A stretch of 64,000 bases of DNA from NCBI RefSeq assembly GCF_020360975.1, contig NW_025408670.1, positions 6,448,001 to 6,512,000 of the forward strand, in the 5' to 3' direction. A program made the position numbers and the translations under genes. Of this stretch, positions 13,087 to 25,087 are shown one piece after another. How positions within the stretch are numbered: the first letter of the stretch is position 1; each line of letters begins with the position of its first letter. The stretch comes from Hirsutella rhossiliensis. Lineage: Eukaryota > Ascomycota > Sordariomycetes > Hypocreales > Ophiocordycipitaceae. Under the pieces are notes generated by a model. The model saw only the letters and a list, made by a program, of their open reading frames with translations. It made no database searches and was not told the origin of the DNA.

Positions 13087-16000
13087 AACTTATATTAAGG
13101 ATAGACCGTCTCTAAATTTATAGAGTAATCTAGGTCTTAATTCCTTCGTAAAAATATTAGCTATATTATCTTCTAATTTAATATAAAAAACTCTAATTTC
13201 CCCTTCTCTTATACTAGTTCTAGTATAGTAATAGGCTAATCTTATATACTTAGACCTTTTATAAAATTCTAGATTTTCTACTAATTTAATAGTAGTAGTA
13301 TTATCCGTTAAAATAGGAGGTATAGTATTAAGAATCTTAATAGATAGATCCTTAGTAATATTTTTAAAAAGCATATTTAAATAAATAGCTTTTTTATTTG
13401 CCTCTAAGGCTAATATACTCTACTGTAGTAGAAAGGGCAACGGCTTTCTACTTAGAGCAAGCCTAGCTTATTATATTATTATATATATAAAACAGTAACC
13501 GGAAAAGGATTTTCCGTCCGTTAAATCCGACGCCTAGCTAGAGTCGGTAAAACCCTTTATATAGATAGGTAAAAGGGATATTGCAATTATATTTAATCTT
13601 TAGGCTAGGGAATTTATTTAAATATTTCTAAATTATATTTAAAGCCTTAAAATACGTCTAGTCGGGCTTAGCCGCGAATCTAGCGCAGGAAATTATAGAA
13701 TATAAGATATCTAGCCTAGTAAATAAGGCTAAGTATAATAGAGATCCTATTTCTTTCTAAAATTATAATATATCTTCCTTAGAAGGTAATTCCTTTGCTT
13801 TTATAAATACCTACTATAGCGGGTAAATTCGAAGTTCCTAAACCTTCTTTATTAAATTCCTTTAATTTATTTAAGGTATAATTTTCTTAGGATATATATA
13901 GCTCTTTATTTTCTCGGTTTATTATAATATTTAGACCTAAGAATATTACGACTACGGTTAGCGGGCCGTAGGAGAGCCGGCCACGTTTACGTAATAAGGC
14001 GGCTCGGAATAATAGTCGGGACGAGAAGTTACTTAGGCTTAGCTTACCTAGAGCGTACGTGAGCTAAGTAAGCCTTATATAGATAGATTACTACTTAGGA
14101 GCATAGCTTATGAGTAAGCTATAGTAAGCTACGAAGGGGATCACGGCTAGGACCGTGATCTAAGGATAGTCTCTACGGGTATATATAGCTACCTACTTTT
14201 ACTCCTTTAAATAGATAGCTCTCTAGCTTTTAATATATTATAGATCTTTATTACGATTCTATCTCTAATTCTAATTACCTAGTTATAGTCTATGGTTTAT
14301 AACCTCCGACTTATTACTAAGGTAATATACTTATTATTGCTTAGACCACGCCCTATTATATCTGCTAATATAAACCCCTCGATAGGTTTATCCCTTAGGA
14401 ATAATACCGGTTATTATAAAGAAGTCTTTTATATCTCCTAAGATACTAAAATCTAGGAATTTAGATAATTCTTTAAATAATCTTTCTTTTATTATAGATT
14501 TAAAGGGCCCTACTATAAGAAAGTCGTCGACGTAAATTGCTAAGGCTATACTATAGTCCTTATTTATAAATACTCCTTTATCTATTAAAAGAGGAAGAAA
14601 TCCGAGTTTATTTAGTATAATTTTTAAATGATTATACTAGAGCTTAGGACTTTATTTTAGGCTATATAATGCTTTCTTTAGCTTTGCTTTAATTTAACCG
14701 GTTTTATATAGGTCTAGGAATTTAGTTAATTTAATTCCTTTAGCTCTATAAGCTAATCTATATTTTAAATAATATTCTTTAAGAGCGTATTCTTCGTAGC
14801 CTATAGGAAGATCGATATATACTTCGCTATCTATATCGGTATATATAAAGGCATTTATTATATCTATCTATAAAGCTTCGAATTCGTAGATAATAGCTAA
14901 AATAAGTAGAATTCTAATAGATTCGGGTCTAGCCGTAGTCGAGAAGGTATCTAGGAAATCTAAGCTATAGATCTACTTAAATCCCTATATTATAAAACGG
15001 GCTTTATATTTTATTATATTATTTTAACTATCCTTCTTAATAGTATAGACCTAGCGGCCTCCTATAGCCTCCCTATCCCTAGGAGGTAGGAAAATTCTAA
15101 GTTTTATATTTAATTAGCTAGATAATTTTTAATTATAGTATCTTTCTAAAATACTAATTTAGGGCTATTTATTGCCTATTTATAGGTCTTTAGAATTTTT
15201 AGATCCTAATTTTCTATACTAGCTAGAATTAACTCTATAAAATCGTAGTTTAGAAATAAATTAACGTTAGGGTATTCGATATAGTTAGAATTAAACCCTT
15301 CCGGCTTCTTAGGTAATTCTACTACTATTTTACTAGTAGTAGGAATAGGATCGTTATTTAAAGACTCTTCTTATATAGAGGCGAGGACTTTTATCTCTAG
15401 GTTCTCTAGTAGCTTCCTCTATAGGGATATAGCCTAGCTTATCTTTATTCGGAATAGAATTAAAATCAAAGGTATTATTACTACTAGAGATTTCTAGATT
15501 TTTATAAATTTATTTTCTAGTATAGTAATATCTCTAGAGATAGTAATCTTTCTCTTAGAAAATCCTAGATTTTATATATATTTTCTAAATAGCCTACTAT
15601 TATTCCCTTAAAAGCTCTATTATCTAGCTTATCTTTAGGTCTTTATTCTTATAATATATAAGGCTTCCGAAGGTCTTAATTTTATTTAAGGTCTTAAAGG
15701 GTAGTATTATATTATCCTCTTTCTATAGGACTTTAAATCCTATCGTAGAATACGGTGATCTATTATATAAATAGGTAGCTATTAAAACAGCTTCTCCTAT
15801 AGATATTTAGGAAGCCTAGTAGTAAATAAAAGAGCTCGTACTTTTCTAATATAGTACGATTTATTCTTTCTATTCTACTATTAGATTCCATGTCCTAGGA
15901 GGACTAGAATTAAAGGTAATTCCTTCTTTTCGCAATAGAGCTTTATTTTATATATAAATTCTTTAGCATTATTAGAAAATGCTTCTCTAATCCTAGTATT

Positions 16001-17951
16001 TTTTAGGTTATTTTCTACCCTATTTTTAAATTCTAGGAACCTATCTAGAGCTTCTCCCTTTTTTCGAAGAAGGTATATTTCTAGATATCGGGTTCCTATA
16101 TCTAGGAAAGAGATATAATAGTAATATTTATTATAAGTAGGCACTTTAATTAGCCCTTAAATATCTAGTACTATTTTTTCTAAATAAGAATAAGACTTAT
16201 ACGAAGGTTATTTATTAACCTTATTCGTTGCTTTAGCTCTAATATATATTTCGCATTGCCTTATTTTATTTTCCTCTTTTAAAGGCATTTTTATATCCTT
16301 ATTATATCTTTTTAATATTTCTAAAATAGCCCTACTATTTATATACCCTAAGCGTAAGTGCTAAGTATAAAAATCTATATCCTTTGCTTTTAAAGACGTA
16401 ATAAGGATTAATTAGCTTTCTAATAAAGGTTCTATAAGAATATAATATAATTTATTTCTAAGAAGTCCTTTAATAAGGACCTTAGCCTTATTATCTAATA
16501 AAAGGACTTTATTTCCTCCTATTAAGGCATAGGTATTATTAAAATAAGATTAGGATAGTATATTTACCCTAATTGGGTATATAAAAGCAGTCTCGAAGGA
16601 TATACCTTTTCTACTATATAGGAACTTAAATACTAAGTCCCCTTCCTTTTACTAATATAAAGGAAGCTTTTCCTAGTAAACTTTAGACTTAATTTCTTTA
16701 TAGTTAATAAGGAAATTCTTATTAGATACTATATGCCTAGTAGCTCCGGTATTATAGATAAAATTAAAGATCCTTTTATTCTTATAACTAGAAATCCTCC
16801 TCTCTTACCTTTAAGACTAATTCCTTTATTCTAGGAATCGAGGCTTCTAGAGGTCCTAAAAGAGAGTCTTTATTAGCTTCTGCTATAGGGGTATTTATAG
16901 AAGTTAAAATTACCTCTAAATCCTTAGACGTTTATATAGGGGTCGGAGCCCTAGAAAGGTCTATAAGGTCGATATCTAGGTCTATATTTTCTTACGAAGC
17001 TATATTTAAGACCTTATTACTATCTTCCGAATCGGACTCTAGCTTAGTAATTCGAGCCTTCCTTCTTTTATTAGTAGTAGAAATGCTACTAGAAGGGGAT
17101 TTCTTCCTAGAAGAAGAAGAAGAAGAAGATTTTCTCTTCTTAGAAATTTAAGTCCTATCGTCCCTTTTTCCTTTATTTAATACCTAATAAGCGGGAGCCT
17201 TATTCGGGTATAATTTATAGCAATTTACTATAAAATGCCCTGGTTTTTTGCATTCCTTATAATAAGGAGTATCTATAGAATTTCTATGGGATTTCTAAGG
17301 CTTCCTTCGTATTAGGAAGGTTTTCTCCGAAGATTCGTCTATATCCTCTATTCTTCTAGCTTCGTCTAAAAGACTGGCTATAAGGGTTTCGAGGGTAAAC
17401 GCCGTAGAATTATACTTAAGGCTCTACGTAATATTTATAATATAGCTTCTAAATTCCTTATTAAGGCAATTAAGAATCCATGCTATAAGAATAACTTCTA
17501 GAATTTCTATATTATAGGATTTTAAATCCTCGTAGATTTCCTTTACCTTATAAAGGTATTTCTCTAAATTAGAGTCCGAGGGACTAAGATTAAAGAGCTG
17601 CTTAATAAGCAGATAATTCGACGAAAAGTTCGACGGATTATATAGCTTTTTAAGCCTATCCTACGCTTCTTTAGCATTTTTTAGATGCCGAATTTATATT
17701 AAGGGACTATCTTCGACTTAAAGGAATATTATAGATAAAACCTCCGTAGTCTATATATAATTTGCTTGCTCTAGAGCAGTAATAAGCTTTTCTTTTATAA
17801 GGATAGCTTCTATCCTCGTAGTCTATAAAGTATAATTTAAATTTCCCTTAAGTCTAGTAAATTCGTATTCTTTCTATCTACCTATTTTATATAAATTCGG
17901 TATTATTTCGTTCGTAGGGATCGAGAAGTCTAGACGGGAGTTTAAGAGCAT
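13087..17951 (-). pseudogene. C0 gag-pol polyprotein, copia type, disrupted
   Basis: The minus-strand frame starts with an intact ATG at 17949-17951 (MLLNSRLDFS). Gag of the UBN2 kind runs to a CCHC zinc knuckle CKKPGHFIVNC at about 17218-17255, followed by a serine run (about 17110-17130) and a lysine/serine-rich linker. The integrase zinc finger has HLRLGYINSRAIL ... IRQCEI near 16250-16380, and the core is at 15881-16144 (YYYYISFLDIGTRY, NNAKEFIY). RT has an intact YVDDFL at about 14518-14534. RNase H ends at 13090-13374 with LTDNTTTIKL and DNIANIFTK. Scattered in-frame stops (Q or W to stop) and the solo LTR at 13944-14418 kill it. Confidence 0.85.
13944..14418 (+). repeat. Solo LTR of family A (475 bp, U3 type 2) inside C0
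   Basis: This is a reverse complement of the A2-type LTR: it begins TATTACGACTACGG and ends CCGGTTATTATA. The 5 bp target duplication AAGAA lies at 13939-13943 and 14419-14423. A solo LTR with perfect target duplication means a full family-A element once inserted here, in the opposite orientation to all other A copies in the window, and was later lost by LTR-LTR recombination. Confidence 0.93.
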
Positions 17952-18054
17952 AGGAAGGTAAAAGAAGTTAGGGGGAATTTCGAAAGGAATTTTAATTGAA
18001 TATTTCGACGAGGAATTTCAAAGGTATAAGTAGTTGATTTCCTAGCTTAAAAGG

Positions 18055-18073
18055 AGCAAGCCGGGCTTATAAC
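18055..18073 (-). other. C0 primer binding site (half initiator tRNA type)
   Basis: On the minus strand, directly after the LTR, the sequence reads about GAGGTTATAAGCCCGGC. With the RIP change reversed (TAA from TGA), GGTTATGAGCCC resembles the complement of the initiator methionine tRNA anticodon loop, the primer arrangement known for copia elements. The match is by eye. Confidence 0.5.
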
Positions 18074-18642
18074 CTCTTAAGGTATATAAGCAAAAGCGGA
18101 ATTTTAGGAAATCAAGGAATTACGTAAGACTACGTAATAGAGGGGAAGAAGGAGTATAAGGTAGGATTTTCAATGGAATTTATTAATAGTATATTAGTGT
18201 GTAGAAGAGGTGTTAAAGTTAATAATTCTCTCTCTATCTACTAGCGGACATGCTGTCTTATATAGACAATTGTAGCTGAACGGAAGAACCTTTCGGGACT
18301 AGATTTAGGCTGCCGTATAGCCCTAAGACTAGGGAATTCCGTGATACCTCGAGTGAATCTAGAAGTGTCTTGGTTCCTCTAATATTCGTGTTTAAAGGAG
18401 GTTGGTCGTGCCGGTGTTCTTAAGAGGTCTTAGCTAGCATTCTAAGCTAGCTCTGTTCCTTCGATTCCCGATTATACGATAACCGGCAACCCCTTTAATA
18501 TATAATAACATGCAAAATAACGAGCGATTCTTACTCTATAGGATAAGATTTTATCTATAATTAATATACTACTTATTAGCTTATATAATCGGGAGAGTAT
18601 ATTATAGCTGCTTTATTTATAGTAGGAACACCGTTCCTTATA
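18074..18642 (-). repeat. C0 5' LTR (569 bp)
   Basis: This is the same 569 bp repeat. It retains TpG/CpA (for example around 18240-18440) that have become TpA in the left LTR. Its right terminus, GTAGGAACACCGTTCCTTATA, is the sequence found as both ends of the palindromic insertion at 25088-25406. Confidence 0.9.
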
Positions 18643-18804
18643 TACTAATATACCTTTTTAGCCCTCTTCGCCTTTGCCTTGCCCTGCCTAGTGCTTTCTC
18701 GTTTCCTTTATTCCCCTTAGACCCCCTCGTCTTTCGGTATCTAGCTACTACTATTGCCGTTAGCGTAGGTATGTCTTTAGGTATATACCGTAGTCACCGT
18801 TAAA

Positions 18805-21800
18805 GTAGTTATAAATATCGACGTGCTATAGCTTAGTTCGTAGCGTTACTACCTCCGCGGTTACGATACGTATTATTTATATATTATCGTATTAAATACT
18901 AATTTAAGAGTAGTTAAGTTTTACGTTAAGTTCTTAGATTAAGCGGCTTACGTATATTAATTCCTTTGCCGCTTATAAGAGGGTAAGTAGCTCCGCCTCT
19001 ATAGTTAAAGTAGTAATAGTATCTTATTTATTTACTCGCTAGCCGATAAGGCCTCTAAATAGCTTTATTATAAAAGCTTAAGAGCTCTTATAGTCTAATA
19101 AGTTATTAGCGAAAGAGGCGTCGCTTACTACTTCGAAATCTTCCCTACCCCTTAAGCGGAGCGCTAGTTATTTTATCTACTATAGATAGTAGATTACGCG
19201 GTCGGCCGCTTTATAATATTTAGGTCCTAGGTTAAAGTTAAACTTTAATAGCTTTAAAGTTATAAACGCAATATCTAGGCGCGTAATAACTATAGCGTAT
19301 AGCACGGAGCCTATTTTTACTTAGTACGAATTAATATTAGTAAATAAAGCAATGCTATTAAATAGGAAAAGTTCGTTAACCCTTATTAGGGTGTTAAAGC
19401 TCCTATGTTTCTTCGCGAGGCGTAAGATCTTATCGATATATAAGGCTTATAATAGCTAAATAAAGCCTTTCTCGCGGTCTTAAAGAATCTTAATACTAAG
19501 AAACTACTAAAGGCTATTACTACTTATTAGCTAGTATTTCTTACGTATTTACACTTCTAGGGCTTACGCCCTTATCTTATTCTTTAGCTAATATATAAAG
19601 ACGATATCGTTAATATAAAAGAAAACGATGATTCTATTAAGGGTAAGGTAGTAAGGCTCGTATAGTACTAGCTTAAAGCTAAGCTTCTTAAGCGTATTAG
19701 TAAGCTCTCGATGCTATAGTAATAGTAATTTCCTTAATCCGTAAAGGGCTTTATTAAGCTTTAATACGGTCCTATATTTCCTATAGCTTAGTAGTATCTT
19801 TATAAAGACTTCCTTATTAAGATAGGTATTTATAAACGCGTTAATAGCGTTATATTAGATTAGTTCGAGGTCGAACCTTACCGCTATCGCTATTAATATA
19901 TAAAAGCTTCTTTTAGTAAGTATAGCTATATAGGTTTCTTACCTATTTCGGAGCTATTAATCCCCTTATACTACTAGTCTTACCTTATATTTTAAGAGCC
20001 TCCCGTGCTTATTAAATTTATATACGTAAACCTATATATAGTTAAGTACTTAGGCCTTCTTTAGGAGCTCTATAGAGCTTACCTTAAACTAAGACTTTAT
20101 ATCTTTATAGCTCTAAAGGTATACTTCCTCTACCTCCTCGAATTAATATCTTAGAGGGTAGTCTTATAGTTAAGAGTAGTATTTCGGCACGTCTAGAAGG
20201 TCTCGGTAATAGATCTATTTCTTTATAATTAGCCGTTTAAAATATACTTTATCTTTAATCTTATAGCTTAGCTTATCTTTTATAAGTAGTCTTACTTATA
20301 TACCTACTATAAAGGCGGCATACTAGTTAGCTATATATTTACGCGAGGGAAGGATTCCTTAACCCTACTACTAAGAGGATTCCTTAAAGCGGTATAGTTA
20401 TTACGAGAGAGGGGTTCCCTCTACTCGCTATAAAGAGGGTTCTATAACGCGTAGATATAGTTATAAGAGAAGGGTTCCTTCTACTTACTATAAAGAGGGT
20501 TCCTTAATATATAATTATCGTAAGGGAAGGATTCCTTTGCCTTACTATAAAGAGGGTTCCTTAATATATAGGTATAAGTATAAGAGAAGGGTTCCTTCTA
20601 CTTACCGTAAAGAGGGTTCCTTAATACGTAATTATTATAAGGGAAGGATTCCTTTGCTTTACTATAAAGAGGGTTCCTTAACGTAGTATATTTATATAGG
20701 AAAGGATTCCTTGCTCTACTACTTTAAGCTTAAGGGTTCCTTATTACTAGGTATAATTTATACTATACGTAGGAAGTATTCCTAGCTAGGCGTGCTTAAG
20801 GGAAGATTCCTAATATAAGCTTCTATTAATATACGAGGGAAGGATTCCTTAACCCTACTAATAGATAATTTCCTAGGGCTCGTTAAGCTTAACTCGCTTT
20901 TTAGGTAGATTTATTTATATTAATGCGAGTTAAAGGAGGCGTCGGTAGTAGCTCGAATCGGGCTTCTATATATCGACTTTCCTAACCTTCTAGGTCTTTC
21001 TTAGGCTCTACTATATACTCGTTATCGTTATTATAGTTAAATTCGAAGATTTGCTCGTTAAGCGCCTATAGGGCTGCTTTCGGGGCGATTTTATCGTCTT
21101 CTAGAAGACTTATATATATAAGGGCTAGAGCTAGCTCCTTAAGGTCTACTTCCTTAACGTTTTAAGCGAGGCTCTTAAGTATTCTATCGAAAATCTAGTA
21201 CTCGTTAAAAATAACGTCTTAGGTAGAGATTACTTTGCCTTCTAATAGTACCTAAATTCGGTATATATTAAAGGACGTATATCCTATAAGGTATCCTATC
21301 TAAGCCTATAGGTTAAGTTTCTTAAAGCGATTCCTCTTATCTTAGTTTAATAGAGTTATAGTAAAAGCTTTATAGCTATAAGCTCGGAGATACTCTTATA
21401 TAGGCTTTCTCCTTATTAGATCTTTATATAGCGAAGTCTACTTAATTCTATATTTTAGCGTACGTTTATTAAGGTAGACGGTAGATTTATAAACTTCTCT
21501 CTATAGTTTCGAAGGAAGGTTACCTCTTATTATATATACCTTATCTTTAATTATACCCCCTAAGCGCTTAGCACCTCCGTTTTAGTCTTAAGTATAAGGG
21601 GCTAAGGGTTCGACTTTAAGGTTTCTTTTAAGTAGGAACTATATAACTACTAGCTTTTAGCTCGTTAGTTTATTATCGTATTCGATAACTTTAACCTTAA
21701 AGTTAAATTAGTACGTAAGGTAGTTAATAGCGTGTTTAAGGGTAGTAATAATAGTATTAGCTTTCTAATCTTAGAGGTAGTAGTCCTAAGAAAAGCCGCT

Positions 21801-21966
21801 TACTTTATCGGTAAGAAGTATTAGGGAGTTAAATCCTTTTAAATTAAGCTAAAGGTTATAAAAATCGATCGCTAGTCTCTTACTTTTATAGTAGTCTATA
21901 GTATAAGGCTCTTATTAAATTATCTGTTTTACCTTTACTATCTTATAATTATCGTATTACGCGGTA
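18805..21966 (-). pseudogene. C1 pol: integrase core, RT and RNase H, RIP-dead
   Basis: Read on the minus strand from 21966: the integrase core has DYYLQDQKANTII, a degraded catalytic D segment and APYTQDQNGGAKRLGG (about 21590-21830). Then come YLIGYTSFNIYRI and DVIFNEYQIFD near 21190-21310, the repeat-encoding linker at 20340-20870, RT with FFYINDIVFIY (from YVDDIV) near 19590-19627, and RNase H with ALST-type motif, AELLTLL and HVDIYNY near 18811-19010. After HVDIYNY the expected copia C-terminus is not recognisable, so the 3' end seems replaced or lost. In-frame stops are of RIP type. Confidence 0.8.
20340..20870. repeat. 57/60-bp minisatellite inside C1 coding region
   Basis: The marker TAAAGAGGGTTCC recurs with starts near 20371, 20431, 20491, 20548, 20608 and 20665, giving spacings of 60, 60, 57, 60 and 57. 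More diverged units continue to about 20870. Each unit pairs AAGAGGGTTCCTTAA with GGGAAGGATTCCTT. All spacings are multiples of three. On the minus strand the units encode variants of TLFIVSRRNPSLI. Confidence 0.8.
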
Positions 21967-21971
21967 GTAAT

Positions 21972-22157
21972 TATTATAAAGTAGGCAAAGGCGTATATAT
22001 AGGTGCCGTCTATAGAATAATATTAATAAGCTATATAGAGCTCTCCTATACGCGGCTAGCCCGTATATATATATATAGGATCCGGCCCTCTATACGTAAC
22101 TATACGGCTTAGGCTATAGCCTAAGCCTATAACCTATAATAGTTAAAGACTCTTATA
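21972..22157 (-). repeat. X1 3' LTR (186 bp)
   Basis: It starts TATTATAAAGTAGGC and ends GACTCTTATA. It is preceded by target duplication GTAAT. The sequence just inside reads, on the minus strand, GGAAGGGTATTA, a purine-rich tract next to the LTR. Confidence 0.9.
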
Positions 22158-22460
22158 TAATACCCTTCCTTAAGCGCGGCGCGGCGTTACCCTATTAACG
22201 GCTTCTATACTATAGGGCCCGTGCCGCTAGCTCTACCCTACCCTTTTCCGTTAATCGTACTAGCCTAACTAGCCCTATTATCCCTATGCTTATTAGCCCG
22301 GGTAGCTAGAACCGGGCTCTATACTTATCGGCCGGCTAGCCGTTTAAATAGGGGCGTAACCTATTATATACGCCCCTAAGTAGCCGGCGGCCGGCCTAGA
22401 CCTATATAAGCCTTAGGTTGCCCGTCCCCTTAGCCTTAGGCAGCCTCCTCTACCTAGGGT

Positions 22461-22520
22461 TATATAAGGCGGCATCCCCCCCTTCCTCCTTTCTTTCCTT
22501 CTCCTCTTTCTTTAACTATA
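22461..22520 (+). promoter_or_regulatory. TATA-like box and CT-rich leader ahead of X1 antisense ORF
   Basis: TATATAAG at 22461-22468 is followed by a pyrimidine-rich run of C, CT and TTTC blocks up to about 22512. This is the arrangement seen upstream of many filamentous-fungal genes. It points into the plus-strand frame at 22690-23640. This is inference from composition and position only. Confidence 0.4.
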
Positions 22521-22689
22521 ATAATAGTAGTAATAAGTAAGTTCCGCTCTACTTAAGGCGTTAGTTCGTTCTTAGCTATATAGGCCGCCTTATTAACGTA
22601 TACTTATAGTAATAGCTATAGTAGCAATAATAGCCCTAATAATAATAACTTTAACTAGTAAGTTCTCTACCTTATAGAGCGGGAGGCTA

Positions 22690-23640
22690 TAATCCGTAAT
22701 ACTAACTTCCGCGATAGATATATCTACCTTCCCCTCCCCCGCTTCCTCCTTCTCGGAGCGTGCGGAGTCGTTCGTCGACGCCGTACTAAGCACGGCCGAC
22801 GACGGCTCCGCCGCTGCCGCTGCTCTTGCCCGCGCCCCCGCGACCGCGCCTACCGCCGCCGCCTCTGCCTCTACTACGCTAGCCGCCCTTACGTCGCCCT
22901 TCCGGGTAATAATGCCGTCCCCGCCGCCGGCTATAACGCCCGGCCCCTTTACCCCTACCTCCGCTACTACTACCCCTATAAGTCCGCTACCTAGCGAGCG
23001 TAGTAGCTATTTTCCGCTAACTTCTTAAAGTATAAACGCTAAGTATAGGCTAGAGCCGCCCGCGCGGCCCCCTATATATAGTACGCGTTATAGGAGCTCC
23101 CCTACGCCGACTAAGTCGGGCGCCGCCGTAGCGGTAGTTATTACTAGTGCGCGCGTGCCGGCCGCGCCTATAAGGCGGCGCCTCCTATCCTACTCGCTAC
23201 GGCGTTGGCTTAAAAGGCCGGCGCGTATAGGCAGGCACGGGGGGCTACTAAGAAGCGCCTTACCGCCGCCGCCGCCGCCTACCGTAATCTCCGCGCCCTC
23301 GAGCGCTAGGGCCTTATCCTTAAATAAGTTCCTCTTATCTAGCTCTTTTACTTCCGCTACTAACTCTCCCGGTACTAGGGATATTACCTCCGTCGCCTTA
23401 TTAGCGGTCCCCTTAGCCGTGCCCGCCGCCGCCCCCGCCGCTATTACTAGCCGGGCCCCCCCCGCCCTAGGAGCCCTTAGAGCCGCCGCTGCCGCCGACT
23501 AGCTCGCGGGCTTAGAGGGCCGCCTAAGCGCCCTAGAAAGCGCCGCCGCCGCTAATAAGGTAAAGGAGAACGATAAGGATAAAGATAAGGACGACGATAA
23601 GGATAAGGAGTAGGTCTAGGTAGTCTAGGGGCTCCGCCCT
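22690..23640 (+). pseudogene. X1 antisense ORF: Ala/Pro-rich protein with acidic-basic tail
   Basis: One plus-strand frame stays open from about 22690 to 23640 (about 310 codons), apart from a few TAA/TAG that fit CAA, CAG or TGG. Its middle (23155-23502) is completely open. The protein is rich in alanine, proline, serine and threonine, with basic patches (PIRRRLL, LRRWLKRP) and proline runs. It then has a predicted helical end LEGRLSALESAAAANK, followed by a K/D-rich repeat near 23565-23610 and a tryptophan-bearing terminus close to GLRPK. It converges on the chromodomain end of pol. A matching tail survives in X2 at 39766-40060. Function is unknown. It could be nucleic-acid binding or simply a retrotransposon accessory gene. 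Confidence 0.55.
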
Positions 23641-25087
23641 AAAATAAACGCTATTTTTATCTTTACTTATATAATTACGCTCGCGTTATTATAACTACTT
23701 ACTCCGCTTTACTTACTTTATAGTCTTAGCTTAGGCTACTATTAGTAGTCTATTAGTCTATCGTTCTCGTCTATTATTCTAAATAAGGCTTTAAACTTAT
23801 CGAGGGCTATAGTTCCCGTAAACTTATATATAGGTTCTTATATAGGGTTAAGATACCCGCGCTACTTAACGAGGACCTCCTAGCGTTTCCTCTTACTAAC
23901 TTTTTTCTAGCGCGTAGCTTATATCTCTTTAACCTTAAACTCGTCCTCTCCTTCTACCTCGATTATAGGCAGTTAAGCGTCCGCTACTTTTTATCTAGGT
24001 AGCGGGTTAAAGGAGGCTCTATAAAGGAGGTCTATATTAATCTTATTATAGACCCTTATTAAGAGACTATTAAGCTCTATAACCTACGGGCTAATAACCT
24101 TCTATACTATAAACTTCGCGTATAGCTAGTTAAGCTTCTTCTTTAGTCGTACTAACCTATAGTTATAGAGGTCTAGCTATACTTTATCTCTTACCGCGAA
24201 CCTATCTACTAGGGCCTTAGTCTTATTAGCGTGCCGCTCTTAATCTTACGCCGCGGCGGCTATCGCGGATTAGTAATAATCTATAGTCTCCTATAGCTTT
24301 TATATAAACGTAGAGGCGCGGCCCTCTAATAATAAATTACTATACTACTCTACTACTATATCTATAGTAAAGGGAACTAGTAAGGGTAGTTTAAAGCTAT
24401 ATATTATAAAGAAAGGGGCTATTTTAATAGAGGTATATAGTTTACTATTTAACGTAAGTTAGGCCGCGGGGAGCTACTAGTCTTAGTCTACTTAATTATA
24501 GGCTATAATAGCCTATAGGTAAGCCTACGCCTCCTAGTTAACCCTCTTAGGCCCTCTATTAGTCTATAGGTAATATACTATACTAAGTAGCTACGTAATC
24601 TAAAGTAGCTAGTATAAGTACTACTAAAAGCAGCTAGTCTAATTCGATCCCTTATCGCTTATAATAGAGGCTAGCTAGCTATACGAGCGGGCCTAGTACT
24701 ATAGGAAGCGCTTTATATAAGACTCTATATCTATAGACGGTATTAGCTTTAATACTATAGACTTACTAAGTCGGTCCTTAATTACCTATATATAGCGGTT
24801 GCCGCCCTCTATAAGTAGGAGGTCTATTATAAAGTCTATCTATATATATATATAGAACCGGTTAGGTACTAAAAGCTACTTAAGTAGCCCTTTAAGCTAC
24901 GCCCTCTAGATCTTTATATAGCTATAGATATTATAGTTATAGAGGAAGCAACGAACGTAGTACTATAGGAGGGGCTAGTAAAAGTCCCTTATAAGGCCTA
25001 CTACTATACCCTATCTACCTAGGTAACCTATAACGCTAAAGTTATAGATAAGTTAAACTAGCCTCCCTTAGAGCTCGTTCCGTTTAT

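Larger units (their letters stand above)
12152..18642 (-). mobile_element. C0: full-length Ty1/copia element
   Basis: Two 569 bp LTRs (12152-12720 and 18074-18642) flank a 5.35 kb interior coding on the minus strand, in copia order: gag, integrase, RT, RNase H. Just inside the 5' (right) LTR, at about 18055-18073, the minus strand reads GGTTATAAGCCCGGC. This resembles the complement of the initiator-tRNA anticodon arm, the half-tRNA primer known from copia elements. The interior is only moderately RIP-mutated and keeps long motifs, including an intact YVDD. A solo family-A LTR sits within the RT region (13944-14418). The outer flanks do not form a matching target duplication. Confidence 0.9.

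Noticed and set aside
20340..20870. CRISPR-like array
   Set aside because: Regular spacing of 57/60 bp, but the whole unit is repeated, there are no unique spacers, and it lies in a copia coding region of a eukaryote.
22593..22793. Minus-strand open frame of 66 codons in X1
   Set aside because: It lies opposite the start of the X1 antisense ORF and its leader. It is short, has a low-complexity isoleucine-rich end, and no counterpart can be checked because X2 lacks this region.
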